The notes under the pieces were generated by a model. It did no database searches. It was not told the origin of the DNA and worked only from the letters and a program-made list of their open reading frames with translations. 64,000 nt of DNA from CAZYQW01 sp964649825 (GTDB lineage: Bacteria > Planctomycetota > B15-G4 > JADJEK01). The stretch lies in contig CAZYQW010000021.1 in assembly GCA_964649825.1 (NCBI GenBank), positions 1 through 64,000 of the forward strand, given 5' to 3'. This document shows, piece after piece, positions 18,061-26,969 of the stretch (positions are counted from its first letter, which is position 1; every line of letters begins with the position of its first letter). The position numbers were made by a program, and so were the translations under genes.

Positions 18061-18426
18061 CTACTGCACGAGGTGATCGTTGTAGAACGACCACGCGTTC
18101 AGCTTCTCGGCGCAGGCGCGACAGATGAAGCCGTTCAGCTCGTGCGGGTCGGCGAAGATGCCGTCTTCGTGCTCCGCGTCGAAGACTCCAGTGCACTTCA
18201 GGCACGGAAGCGGGCGCACGCCGTCGACCTCGAGGCCCTGCAGAGTCTCCTTCAAGAGCTGTTCGACGGGCAGGAACGACGAGTAGACGATCTCGTCGCG
18301 ATCGATGCGGATGTCCTGGATCCCGATTCGACGGACGAGGAACCGGAACAGCGGAACGTCCGGCTCCACGCCGAGTCGACCGGCGAGGGCCGCGATCTTC
18401 ACCCGAACGTCTCCGACCTCTCTCAC
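18061..18426 (-). CDS. Small zinc-ribbon-like conserved protein
   Basis: This 121-residue protein is not recognised by name. The C-terminal half has two CxxC pairs (LPCLKCTG and FICRACAEK) about 28 residues apart, consistent with one zinc ribbon. The N-terminal half is a mixed alpha/beta region ending in a helix EQLLKETLQGLEVDGV. No signal peptide is present. It is first of the zinc-ribbon, BON-like, TPR string on the minus strand, 149 bp upstream of the BON-like gene. Confidence 0.55.
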   Translation of the reverse strand: MREVGDVRVKIAALAGRLGVEPDVPLFRFLVRRIGIQDIRIDRDEIVYSSFLPVEQLLKETLQGLEVDGVRPLPCLKCTGVFDAEHEDGIFADPHELNGFICRACAEKLNAWSFYNDHLVQ

Positions 18427-18445
18427 GACGTTGCTCCGGAGAGGG

Positions 18446-18913
18446 TCATCCGTCGTGCCACCAGGCGTCGACGGCCAGCTTCAGGGAACCGTCCGGCTGG
18501 CGGCGCCAGACGCCGACGAACTTCACCACGGAGGTCACGATCTGGCCGTCGTGGTTCTCGTGGACGAGCGTCGAGCGGCCGAGCTCGAACACCAGGTCCC
18601 GGTCGCCGTCGACGTCGAGCGCCTCGAGCGTCCAGTCGCGGCCGCCCCTCAACCCGGTCCAGTACTTCTCCATCGCCTCCTTGCCCTGGATGCGATACCC
18701 GTCCGGTCCCAGCATGACCGCGTCATCGGTGTAGCCTCGGGCCACCCCGGCGAGGTCGCCGGCCCGGAAGCTCGCGACGAGGCCGTCGTGCGCCGATTCG
18801 ACGTCGGCGCGAAGTCCGACCGGCTCCGAAGACGACCGGCCCGCGCCGACGCACGCCGGCAAGGCGAGCAACAGGAGCGCGGCGACGTGAGCGAAGCGCA
18901 TGTTGGCATTCAT
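18446..18913 (-). CDS. DUF4440/SnoaL-like lipoprotein
   Basis: This 155-residue protein has a lipoprotein signal with lipobox LALPAC (Cys at about 21). The mature domain is a nuclear-transport-factor-2-like fold of the DUF4440/SnoaL class: HDGLVASFRAGDLAGVARGY, then TDDAVMLGPDGYRIQGKEAM and EKYW, ending VDAWWHDG. Such domains bind small hydrophobic ligands or act as enzymes; nothing here decides which. It is predicted to be membrane-anchored in the periplasm. It is divergent from padR. Confidence 0.75.
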   Translation of the reverse strand: MNANMRFAHVAALLLLALPACVGAGRSSSEPVGLRADVESAHDGLVASFRAGDLAGVARGYTDDAVMLGPDGYRIQGKEAMEKYWTGLRGGRDWTLEALDVDGDRDLVFELGRSTLVHENHDGQIVTSVVKFVGVWRRQPDGSLKLAVDAWWHDG

Positions 18914-19003
18914 GCCGACAGTCTAGGAAACGGTTCCGCGCTCCGCCTCGTCTGTTCCGTCCTGAGGCGAGGTCGGCTCCGAGCCGCGCGCCGGCCCTCC
19001 CCC

Positions 19004-19032
19004 TTGACGTGCTAGGGGAGCAGGCGTATCCT
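19004..19032 (+). promoter_or_regulatory. Sigma70-type promoter of the padR operon
   Basis: TTGACG (19004-19009) and TATCCT (19027-19032) are separated by 17 bp, close to the vegetative consensus. The promoter points at padR, whose ATG is 33 bp downstream. Confidence 0.6.
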
Positions 19033-19047
19033 CGCACGCATACCTAG
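19012..19047 (+). promoter_or_regulatory. Candidate PadR operator arms
   Basis: CTAGG at 19012-19016 and CCTAG at 19043-19047 form an inverted repeat centred on the -10 element. The arms are 31 bp apart, about three helical turns. CTAG is rare in this DNA. PadR regulators usually repress their own promoter, so autoregulation here is plausible but inferred. Confidence 0.3.
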
Positions 19048-19065
19048 ATCAGCAAGGGGTACAGC

Positions 19066-19404
19066 ATGGCCGACGAACGAACCGAGCTCCTCCCGGGTAC
19101 CCTCGAGCTGCTCGTCTTGAAGACGCTCCGGCCGGGGGCGCGCCACGGCTACGACGTCGCGCGGCGCATCCAGCAGTCGAGCCGCGGCGTGCTCAGCGTC
19201 GAGGAGGGGTCCCTCTATCCAGCGCTCCACCGCATGGAGCGGCGCGGTTGGATCGAGAGCGAATGGGGGACGTCCGAGTCGAACCGGCGCGCGAAGTTCT
19301 ATCGCCTCACGCGCAAGGGGCACGCGCGGCTCAAGGCTCAGCAGGAAGCGTGGCGGCGGCTGACGGACGCGATCGAGAGCGTCCTGGAAGCGCCGGGAGG
19401 TTGA
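19066..19404 (+). CDS. PadR family transcriptional regulator
   Basis: This 112-residue winged-helix regulator carries the PadR signature: LLPGTLELLVLKTLRPGARH, GYDVARRIQQSSRGVL, SVEEGSLYPALHRMERRGWI and RAKFYRLTRKGHARL. Typical members sense a small molecule or stress and repress a neighbouring transport operon. AAGGGG at 19054-19059 gives a good ribosome binding site 6 bp before the ATG. It is 3 bp from the next gene, so the two are co-transcribed and translationally linked. Confidence 0.9.
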   Translation: MADERTELLPGTLELLVLKTLRPGARHGYDVARRIQQSSRGVLSVEEGSLYPALHRMERRGWIESEWGTSESNRRAKFYRLTRKGHARLKAQQEAWRRLTDAIESVLEAPGG

Positions 19405-19407
19405 GCG

Positions 19408-21336
19408 ATGGCGCGTCTCGACCGACGATCGTTTCGTGCGTGGTTTCGACCGGCGGCGGAGATCGAGGACGACGTCCGCGCCGAGCTGCGCTCGCACCTC
19501 GAGCTTGCCGAGGACGACGAGCGCCGCGCTGGGCGCGCCCCGGATGAAGCCCGGCGCGAGGCCCGGCGGCGCTTCGGAGACGTCGAACGCGTCTATCGCG
19601 AGTGCCGGTCGGTGCGGCTTGCGGGGCGAGTCCTGCTGCAGCGCGCGTGCGTGGGCCTCGTGCCGATCCTGCTCGTCTCCCTCGTCACGCTGGCGACGTG
19701 GCATCACAAGTCTCTCACGGTGGCGCGTCGCTCGATCGAACACCTGGAGGCGGAGCTCGCGCATCGACGTGGCGCGCCGGCGAGTCCACGCGTCGCGGAT
19801 CGAGCCGCCGGCGCGGCGACGCCGGCGTTGAGCTCGATCGGGTACGGCGCGGTCGAGCCGCCCGACGCCGCGGCACGAGCCCTTGCGGCGTTGCGCGCGG
19901 ACGAACCGTGGGCCAACCGACGGGCGATCGAGGTCGGGGCGCCGGTCGTGCCGGGGCTGGTCGCGCTCCTCGCCGATTCGACGACGCCGGCGAACCTGCG
20001 CGTGACGATCTGCGGGATCCTCGGCGAGATCGGGTCGAAGGACGCGGTCCCCGCGTTGCTCGACGCGACGAGCGACCCGTTCTTCAACGTGCGCCGCGTC
20101 GCGGCGACGGCGCTCGGTCGGATCGGAGACGCGCGGGCGAGGGAGCGGCTCGCCGCCCTGGCCGCGAGCGATCCGTACGCGTGGGTCGACCCGGCCACCG
20201 GGAAGCGGCTCGCGCTCGTCCGCGAGGACGCGACCGCCGCGCTCGCGCGTCTCGACGGCATCCGGCCGTCCCCGGCGTCTCCCTCGACGGAGGAGACGCT
20301 CATGGAGGACCCGACGCGACCGCCACCCGCGTCGATCGCGGCACCACGGACGAAGCTCGATTGGCCGTTCGCCGGCGGTTTCATGGGCCAGAACGTGTGG
20401 AACAACTACCAGACGCCGAACGACGTGCACGTCCACTCCGCGCTCGACCTCATCCAACCGCCGGGCACCGACGTCCGTGCGGTGGCGGGCGGCGTCGTCC
20501 GCCTGATCGCGACCAACTATCCGGACTGGACGACGCATCACGTGCTGTGCATCGCCGACGGGGACGGCGCGGACGTCGGTTGGTGCTACACGCACGTCGA
20601 CCCCACGAGCTACACCGCCGGCGTCGGCGATCGCGTCGAACCCGGACAGGTGATCGGGAAGGTCGTCGAGTTCTACGTCGGCGAGGCCAAGGGGGCCGAT
20701 CATCTCCACCTCCAGTACGCTCGCTTCCGTGCGAAGGCCGGCGGCGGCGTCGAGCTCGAGAGCCTCGGCGACCCGCTGCTCTGGTTCGAATTCGAGGACG
20801 ACGCCGCACCCGACGTCGCCGCGATCCGCTTCGTGGCGGACGGAACGATCGTTCCGTTCGCGAGCGGCGACGACGGGATCGTGACGGTGTCGGACCGCGT
20901 CGACATCGTGACCGGCGTCTCGGACGCGCCGCGCTCCGGAGCGGCCGGCAACTGGATGGTCCCGGTCGTCGCGCTCGAGATCGAGGGTGAGACCGGCGCA
21001 CCGTATCGCAAGCTCGTGCTGGATCAACGCGGCCCGATCCCCGCCGGCACGGCGCCGGTCTCGCTCTATCTCTCGACGCGCGAGCGGAAGGAGTTGATCG
21101 GCCCGGAACCTGCGTTCCCGCGCGTGCACTGGCTCTTTGCCACGAACACCGATGGCGACGGCGTCATCGAGTCGTCCGACCGTGACCACGCCTGGGACAC
21201 CGCGGCGACGGACGAAGACGGGAACCGTCGATTCCCGGACGGACGGTATCGGGTCACGATCCATGCGTTCGACCTCGCCGGCAATCACGGCCGCCGGAGC
21301 GCGACGGTCGTCGTCGCGAACCAGCGAGACGGATAG
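19408..21336 (+). CDS. Permease-prefix / HEAT-repeat / M23 peptidase fusion protein
   Basis: This 642-residue protein starts with the amphipathic 'permease prefix' domain found on ABC permeases paired with PadR regulators (AEIEDDVRAELRSHLE, DEARREARRRFGDVERVY). One transmembrane helix follows (about 79-98). HEAT-like repeats occupy about 150-250 (LRVTICGILGEIGSKDAVPA and VRRVAATALGRIGDARARE). An M23/LytM-type peptidase domain lies at about 320-440 with ligand motifs H343-x3-D347, H397 and H432-L-H434, all present. The C-terminus is beta-rich, ending near AFDLAGNHGRRS. No transporter domain is present. It is predicted to cut or bind peptidoglycan from a membrane anchor. Confidence 0.75.
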   Translation: MARLDRRSFRAWFRPAAEIEDDVRAELRSHLELAEDDERRAGRAPDEARREARRRFGDVERVYRECRSVRLAGRVLLQRACVGLVPILLVSLVTLATWHHKSLTVARRSIEHLEAELAHRRGAPASPRVADRAAGAATPALSSIGYGAVEPPDAAARALAALRADEPWANRRAIEVGAPVVPGLVALLADSTTPANLRVTICGILGEIGSKDAVPALLDATSDPFFNVRRVAATALGRIGDARARERLAALAASDPYAWVDPATGKRLALVREDATAALARLDGIRPSPASPSTEETLMEDPTRPPPASIAAPRTKLDWPFAGGFMGQNVWNNYQTPNDVHVHSALDLIQPPGTDVRAVAGGVVRLIATNYPDWTTHHVLCIADGDGADVGWCYTHVDPTSYTAGVGDRVEPGQVIGKVVEFYVGEAKGADHLHLQYARFRAKAGGGVELESLGDPLLWFEFEDDAAPDVAAIRFVADGTIVPFASGDDGIVTVSDRVDIVTGVSDAPRSGAAGNWMVPVVALEIEGETGAPYRKLVLDQRGPIPAGTAPVSLYLSTRERKELIGPEPAFPRVHWLFATNTDGDGVIESSDRDHAWDTAATDEDGNRRFPDGRYRVTIHAFDLAGNHGRRSATVVVANQRDG

Positions 21337-21369
21337 GATCGGCCGGCGACGACGAGCTTCGCACGAGTC

Positions 21370-22188
21370 GTGGCGGTGGCGTTGCTGCTCGGCGTGGATC
21401 CTCGCCGCCGAGGTCGACTTGACAGTGCCGAACGGAACGACCCATTTCGGCGGTTCGCCTCAACTCTCGGTGCCGCTGGCGAACCAACGCAACGCATCGT
21501 GCATCGGAGCGGGTCCGTACCAGTTGTTCTGGCCTGGACCGACCGGCCCGGCCCTGCCGCTGATCGTCGACTACGAGAACGCCCTCGATACCTTGCTCGG
21601 CCTCGCGCCACCGTTCGCGCGCAACTCCATGCTGGTCGCGATGGCGGGAGCCGTGTTCCCGAACGCGGGTGGCGTCTTCGTCGGACCCCCGGGATCCTGC
21701 CCGATCGCGCCCGCGTCGTTGACGCCCCGACCCCCGAGCCCCAGCCGGTCATCACGGGAACGGTGGGCGCCACGCTCACGAATTCCGTGAAGCCGGGCCA
21801 GGTGTACACGGTGAACCTCGGCGTCGGCGCACCCGGCGGTCCTCCCGTCACGACCGCGCTCTCGACCCCGGGGTCGATCGCCTCGCTCCACATGGGCAGC
21901 GCGGCGTTCGCGTCGACGGTGCCCGTGAGCAACGGGATCGGCGGAACGAAGTTCTGCGACCTCCTCAGGAACTCGTTCGTGCCCGGCCTCGGATTGATCG
22001 TCACCTACCCGATCGTCGTGGCACCGAACGGCTCCGTCAGTGCATCGAGCGGCGCGTCGCTCGTCTTCCCGACCGGGATTCCCAGCCTCATCGGCACGAG
22101 CTGGTTCTTCGAGTGGGTGTTCGTGTCCGGCGGACCGATCGTCGAGATCGGGACGAGCGCGGGGATCTGGGTCACCGTGCCCTGTTGA
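21370..22188 (+). pseudogene. Frameshifted secreted protein with planctomycete-type beta domain
   Basis: Coding sense moves between frames. A GTG at 21370 gives a signal-like VAVALLLG. Protein-like sequence then continues in the next frame (ILAAEVDLTVPNGTTHFGG through AMAGAVFPNAGGVFVGPPGS, about 21398-21715). It returns to the first frame from PEPQPVITGTVGATLTNS to the stop (IGTSAGIWVTVPC). The second shift falls in C-rich sequence near 21720-21735 and fits a one-base loss. The C-terminal part resembles the secreted domains at 31604, 40375 and 42971. Either a decayed gene or an assembly error in homopolymers. Confidence 0.6.
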
Positions 22189-22210
22189 CGCCGATCCGCG
22201 GGCGCGGCGG

Positions 22211-23428
22211 TCAGCGGTCCACCTCGATCGCCGCGTGCGTGGAGAGCTCCGACCACCGTTCCTCGATCATGGCCCGCTCGCGGTCGCTGAGCGGCGCGAA
22301 CTCGTTCTTCTCGTAGGAGGACTTCGTGCGCGCGAATCGTTCGAGGGCGTCGGCCGCCTGCGCCGGCATCGAGCCCGACTCCGCGTCGAGCCCGAGCCGA
22401 CGGTAGACGCGGGCGACGCGCTCGACGATGGTCTCGGGCGTGTTCTCCGGGCGGGTCGGATCGATCTCGTCGTACGAGAGATCGACGTAGCGCCGTTCGA
22501 TCTCGGGGTCGCTCGCCGCCCACGCCGCGTGGTCGTGTTCGAGCGTCCGCTGCATCGCGGCGTACGTCCGCAGGACGTGCTCGTCGAGCGCCGTGCGGAA
22601 CGGCTCCACGTCGAAGTCGACCGACTGGAGGCCCTGGTGGTCGGAGAGCTTCTTCCAGAGCCGCCGCGTCGACGAGAAGACGACGTACGGATCGCGTCGA
22701 ATGCGGATGAAACGGGCGGTCGGGAACTCCCGCCTCAGCTCGTCGAGCCGAAAGGTGTGAGTCGGGGACTTCAGCACGACGAACGGACGCTCCCCGCGTT
22801 GCGACGAGCACAGCCCCCGCGCGCGGCGGGACCGAAGGCGACGGAGGAAGCGCTTCAGCGCGGGGGCGACGCGGGTCTCGCGACCGATCGCCGCGAAGCG
22901 GTCCGGCGCGCGGTCCGGCGCGAGGCTCCGCGGAAACGCGAACCACTCGTAGGGGGACGGCGTCCCCATGCCGCAGAGCGCGAACTCGTCCTCCTGCGGG
23001 CTCTGCCAGTCGATCTGCACCTTGTCGAAGGGTCGTGACGACGGGATGCGCAGCGGCAGCCGTCCCGCCGCCTCCTCGCTCAGCCAGAGCGAGAGGTGCG
23101 GCGCAAAGCACTCCCAGGAGGTCGGAAACGCGAACCGCGCGTCGAGCGAGAGCATCTCGTGCAAGAGCGTCGTACCGCTGCGCCAGTGCCCGAGGATGAA
23201 GACGGGCGTCGGCTCGGGCGATCGCTCGCGTCGCACGAAGATGCGGTCGCCGAGCCATCCCGCGATCGAGTTGAAGGGTGCGAACAACGTGACGAGACCC
23301 GCGAGGTGGACCCGGCCCGGTGCGAAGCGTACGCCGTGCCGCCGCACGAGGCCGAGCCACGCCCGAACCCCACCGCCCATCCAGACGCGCGTGTTCCGTT
23401 CGAGGAGTCCATCCCACCGAGTCTGCAT
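22211..23428 (-). CDS. Sulfotransferase family protein
   Basis: This 405-residue protein carries the PAPS-binding signatures of sulfotransferases: the 5'-phosphosulfate loop PVFILGHWRSGTTLLHEMLS (about 75-95) and the 3'-phosphate region RFIRIRRDPYVVFSSTRRLW. A downstream KSPTHTF segment and C-terminal basic helix region also fit. It belongs to the large bacterial sulfotransferase_3-like group acting on carbohydrates or small molecules; substrate unknown. The ATG at 23428 is chosen as the first one ahead of conserved sequence; the longer open frame to 23671 is low-complexity. Confidence 0.8.
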   Translation of the reverse strand: MQTRWDGLLERNTRVWMGGGVRAWLGLVRRHGVRFAPGRVHLAGLVTLFAPFNSIAGWLGDRIFVRRERSPEPTPVFILGHWRSGTTLLHEMLSLDARFAFPTSWECFAPHLSLWLSEEAAGRLPLRIPSSRPFDKVQIDWQSPQEDEFALCGMGTPSPYEWFAFPRSLAPDRAPDRFAAIGRETRVAPALKRFLRRLRSRRARGLCSSQRGERPFVVLKSPTHTFRLDELRREFPTARFIRIRRDPYVVFSSTRRLWKKLSDHQGLQSVDFDVEPFRTALDEHVLRTYAAMQRTLEHDHAAWAASDPEIERRYVDLSYDEIDPTRPENTPETIVERVARVYRRLGLDAESGSMPAQAADALERFARTKSSYEKNEFAPLSDRERAMIEERWSELSTHAAIEVDR

Positions 23429-23676
23429 CTCACCCACTCCGTCCGGCTGCCCGCGACGAAGAGTGTACGAGGCTCCGCGGCGGTCGAGAGGTTCATGGTG
23501 GATATCCGGTGCTCGAGCCCTTCTTGGATGTCGGCCAAGACGGAAGTCGGCGAAAGCGCGAGTCGTCGCCGGCGGCGCCAGCCGCGCATCCGTCGTGTCG
23601 ACGCATGTCGGCATGGGATCGCGCCGTTGACGCGCAGCGTGTTCGTCGCTCGCTTCGTCGACCAACGGCACGCGCC

Positions 23677-25713
23677 TCAGAGCGTGCGAACCCTCTGCAG
23701 CGCATCCTCGCTCCCCAGCACCACGAGCCGGTCCCCGCGCTGCACCTGCGTCTCCGCGCTCGGCACGATCTCGAGCGACTCGTGGCTGGCGGGCGTGGCC
23801 GGGCGGCGAACGAGCACGACCTGCACCCCGAAGCGGCGCCGCGCGTCGAGCTCCCGCAGCGTCCTTCCGATGAACTCGCCCGGCGCATCGATCTCGGCCA
23901 TGCGGTGACCGTCTCCGAGGCGGACGTCGCCGGCGCCGGACGCGGCGGCGACGCTGGTGCCGATGCCCGATGCCATGTCACGCTTCAAGAGCTCGCGGTT
24001 GTAGCCGTCGAGCAGGTGTTGGCGCCCGATCACCCCGAGCATTCGACCGGCCGCGTCGACCACCGGCAGCTCCTCGCGGTCGCGGCCGTCGAAGATCCTC
24101 ATCACCGTGTCGAGCGTCTCGCCCGGGGTCACGGCCGGAACGTCGTCGCGCGCGATGTCGCCGACCAGCACGAGATTCGCCAGTACGTTGGCGTCGGGAA
24201 TGTGAGAGCTGACTTCGGCGAGCGAGATGACGCCGACGAGGCGACCGTCGTCTCCCTCGACGTAGTAGTACGCCCGCGGAGACTGGGAGATGCGGGCGAG
24301 GAGGTCGCCGAAGGTCTCGTTCGCCGGCAGGCGGGCGAACTCGCGCGTCATCTCGTCCTTCACGCGCAGCGAGCGCAGCACGTTCACCTCGCGACCCTTC
24401 TGGAGATCGACGCCGCGGCGGATCAGCTTCAGCGTGTAGATCGAGTCGGGGCAGACGCGCTCGGCGAGGAGGGTGGCGATGATGCATGCGGCCATCAACG
24501 GCAGGATCAGCTCGTAGTCCGACGTCAGCTCGAACAGGATCAGGATCGCGGTGATCGGCGCCCGCGTCGTCGCGGCGACGACGGCCCCCATGCCGACGAG
24601 CGCGTACGCGCCCGGCTGGATTCCAGCGTCCGGGAACGCGTTCGCGGCGGCGACCCCGACCGCGCCGCCGAGCATCGCCCCGATGAACAGGGACGGCGCG
24701 AAGACGCCGCCGGAGAACCCGACCGCGATGGTGAGGCTCGTCGCGAGCAGCTTCACCGCGACGAGCAGCAGCAGGATCTCGAGCGTCGTGTCCCCACGCA
24801 GCGCCTCCTCGATGACGTCGTAGCCGACGCCGAAGACCTGGGGGAACTGCAGCCCGATCGCGCCGACCGCGAGCCCTCCCAGCGGCGTGAGCAGCCACGG
24901 CGGGAGCGGAACGCGGTCGACCAGATCCTCGCTGCGGTAGAGCACCTTGATGAAGGCGACGCCGACGAGCGCGGCAAGGATGCCAAGGCCGATGTAGACG
25001 AGGAGCTCCCACGCGTGCTCCATGCCGTACGGCGGGACGACGAACGCGGGAACGTCGCCGAGGAAGTGGCGAGCGACGACCGTCGCGACGACCGACGAGA
25101 TGACGATCGGGGAGAACCGAGAGACCCCGAAGTCCGAGAGGATCACCTCGACGGCGAACAAGGCTCCAGCGACCGGCGCGTTGAAGGTCGCCGCGATGCC
25201 GGCCGCCGCGCCGCAGCCCACGAACGTCCGGAGCCGATTCCCCGAGACCTTGAACCACTGGCCGACGGCCGAACCGATCGCCGAGCCGATCTGGACGATC
25301 GGGCCCTCCCGGCCGACCGACCCGCCGCACCCGATCGAGAGCGCGGAGGCGAGGCTCTTCACGATCACGATCCGGGTCCGGATGAAACCAGAGCGCAGCG
25401 CGACTGCCTCCATCACCTCCGGCACGCCGTGGCCCTTCGCCTCGCGGGCGAAGAAATAGACGAGCGGCCCGACGATGAGGCCCCCGATCGCGGGGACCAG
25501 CACGATCCAGAGCGCGGAATGGGACTCGAACACGGCGACGCTGGTGCCGAACTCGCCCCAGGCGACGCGTTCGATGCTCCGGATCAGGAGGCGGAACCCG
25601 ACCGCGCCGAAGCCGCCGAGGCAGCCGATGAGGATCGCGACCAACACCAGGAAGGTGCGCTCGTGAGCCTTGGCGGCGACGAGGACTCGCCGCGAGCCGG
25701 TGGAAGTCGACAT
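23677..25713 (-). CDS. ClC-type chloride channel/transporter with CBS and TrkA-C domains
   Basis: This 678-residue membrane protein has the ClC core (about residues 20-440). Motifs are GHGVP in place of GSGIP, GREGP with the external gating glutamate, and GFSGGVFAPSLFIG. The helix with FNAPVAGALFAVEVIL has the first glutamate of the usual EE pair, but Val where E. coli ClC-ec1 has the proton-path Glu203. The C-terminus carries two CBS motifs (about 465-590) and a TrkA-C-like RCK domain (GEFIGRTLREL to GDRLVVLGSEDAL). Likely a ligand-gated chloride conductor in the inner membrane. Confidence 0.85.
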   Translation of the reverse strand: MSTSTGSRRVLVAAKAHERTFLVLVAILIGCLGGFGAVGFRLLIRSIERVAWGEFGTSVAVFESHSALWIVLVPAIGGLIVGPLVYFFAREAKGHGVPEVMEAVALRSGFIRTRIVIVKSLASALSIGCGGSVGREGPIVQIGSAIGSAVGQWFKVSGNRLRTFVGCGAAAGIAATFNAPVAGALFAVEVILSDFGVSRFSPIVISSVVATVVARHFLGDVPAFVVPPYGMEHAWELLVYIGLGILAALVGVAFIKVLYRSEDLVDRVPLPPWLLTPLGGLAVGAIGLQFPQVFGVGYDVIEEALRGDTTLEILLLLVAVKLLATSLTIAVGFSGGVFAPSLFIGAMLGGAVGVAAANAFPDAGIQPGAYALVGMGAVVAATTRAPITAILILFELTSDYELILPLMAACIIATLLAERVCPDSIYTLKLIRRGVDLQKGREVNVLRSLRVKDEMTREFARLPANETFGDLLARISQSPRAYYYVEGDDGRLVGVISLAEVSSHIPDANVLANLVLVGDIARDDVPAVTPGETLDTVMRIFDGRDREELPVVDAAGRMLGVIGRQHLLDGYNRELLKRDMASGIGTSVAAASGAGDVRLGDGHRMAEIDAPGEFIGRTLRELDARRRFGVQVVLVRRPATPASHESLEIVPSAETQVQRGDRLVVLGSEDALQRVRTL

Positions 25714-25797
25714 CGTTCGATCGTTCGTCTATTGGGCGGGCAGGACGGAACCAGCGGGCTACTCTAGGCCCTCGGACTCACGTTCCCAGGACGCCGC

Positions 25798-26886
25798 GTG
25801 CTTCCAACGAATCGAATCCTCGCCGTTGCCGGTGCCCTCGCGCTCGGAGTGGCCGCCTCGGGATGCCGAGCTCCCGCGCCGGAAGCGACCGCGTCGTCGC
25901 GCTACGGGGTGGTGCGCGCCACCACGAGCGCGACCGCGGCGAAGGTGTCGCTTCTTTCCGAGCAGATCGTCCCGCGCCTCCTCGAACTCCTGCCCGGGCT
26001 CCGCCAGCGAGAGCTCGAGGTGTGGATCCAGGACGAGATCGAGGTGCGTCGCGGCGATCCCTACCCGAACCACATCGCGGGGATGGCCGACTACGACCGC
26101 GCGCGCGTCTATCTGCGCCAGCGCGACGATCAGCTCGAGCTCCACCTGGCGCACGAGCTCGTCCACCTCCTGCTCGACGACACGTGGCATGCCCTGCCCG
26201 GGGTCCTCGAGGAGGGGCTGTGCGACGTCGCGGCCGCACTCGTGGTCGAGGAGGGCGGGGTCGAGCACAAGACGAAGCGGCTGATCGAGGCGTCGGCGTA
26301 CTTCGGAGGGCTCGACCTCGTGGTCGACATCGGCCTCCCGCCGCCGTCCCGGAACTACCTCTCGAGCCGCATCCGGCTTTCGTTCGACAAGGTCGCGGCG
26401 GTCACCCCGGTGGAAGCGCTCGATCTCGAGAACGGCGAGGTGTTCGAGCACGCGACGACGGACGACGGGGTCGGGCTCTACGGGATCGGGTTCCTGCTCG
26501 TCTGGGCGGCCGTGGACCGGATCGGCTTCGACGGACTGCGAGCGCTCTGTGAACGGTCGCGAACGGAAGGCGAGCGCGTGTTGCCGCGCGAGTGGGTCCT
26601 GAAGGCGGCGGGAGTCCGTCCGACGCGGCGCGAGTTCGAGTCGCTGCTCTTCCGTTACCTCGGGCCGGCCGAGCTGCCGAGCATCGCGCGAGTGCTGGCC
26701 GAGGGGCTCGCCCAGTCGACGCTCGACTCGGTCGGCGACCGTTATCGATCGGGATCGGTCGAGAGCTTCCTCCACGTCGCGCGCCCGCACCTCGGGCTGC
26801 CCGGTTCCGCGGTGCGGATCCCCCTCTACGCGGTGCCGGAGTTCGTCGCGGCGATTCGTCGCATCTGGCCCGTGACCGAGGTCTGA
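25798..26886 (+). CDS. Lipoprotein with gluzincin metalloprotease motif
   Basis: This 362-residue protein starts at GTG 25798 with a lipoprotein signal (lipobox LGVAASGC, Cys about 23). The mature part contains a zinc-protease motif HELVH within LAHELVHLLLDDTWHALPG, followed by EEGLCDVAA about 20 residues later, giving HExxH plus a third ligand Glu as in gluzincins (peptidase MA-like). The rest is alpha-helical. Predicted membrane-anchored periplasmic metallopeptidase; substrate unknown. It is divergent from the ClC gene. Confidence 0.65.
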   Translation: MLPTNRILAVAGALALGVAASGCRAPAPEATASSRYGVVRATTSATAAKVSLLSEQIVPRLLELLPGLRQRELEVWIQDEIEVRRGDPYPNHIAGMADYDRARVYLRQRDDQLELHLAHELVHLLLDDTWHALPGVLEEGLCDVAAALVVEEGGVEHKTKRLIEASAYFGGLDLVVDIGLPPPSRNYLSSRIRLSFDKVAAVTPVEALDLENGEVFEHATTDDGVGLYGIGFLLVWAAVDRIGFDGLRALCERSRTEGERVLPREWVLKAAGVRPTRREFESLLFRYLGPAELPSIARVLAEGLAQSTLDSVGDRYRSGSVESFLHVARPHLGLPGSAVRIPLYAVPEFVAAIRRIWPVTEV

Positions 26887-26969
26887 AGGCCTTCCGCTCC
26901 TTGCCCGCGCGATCCTCGCGCGGCCTCGGGACCATTGCCGAAACGCGAGCTCTCATCTACATTCGCGCG

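Noticed and set aside
19012..21288. 758-codon minus-strand open frame across padR and the M23 fusion
   Set aside because: Arg/Asp-rich shadow without domains; the plus strand encodes clear PadR and M23 motifs.
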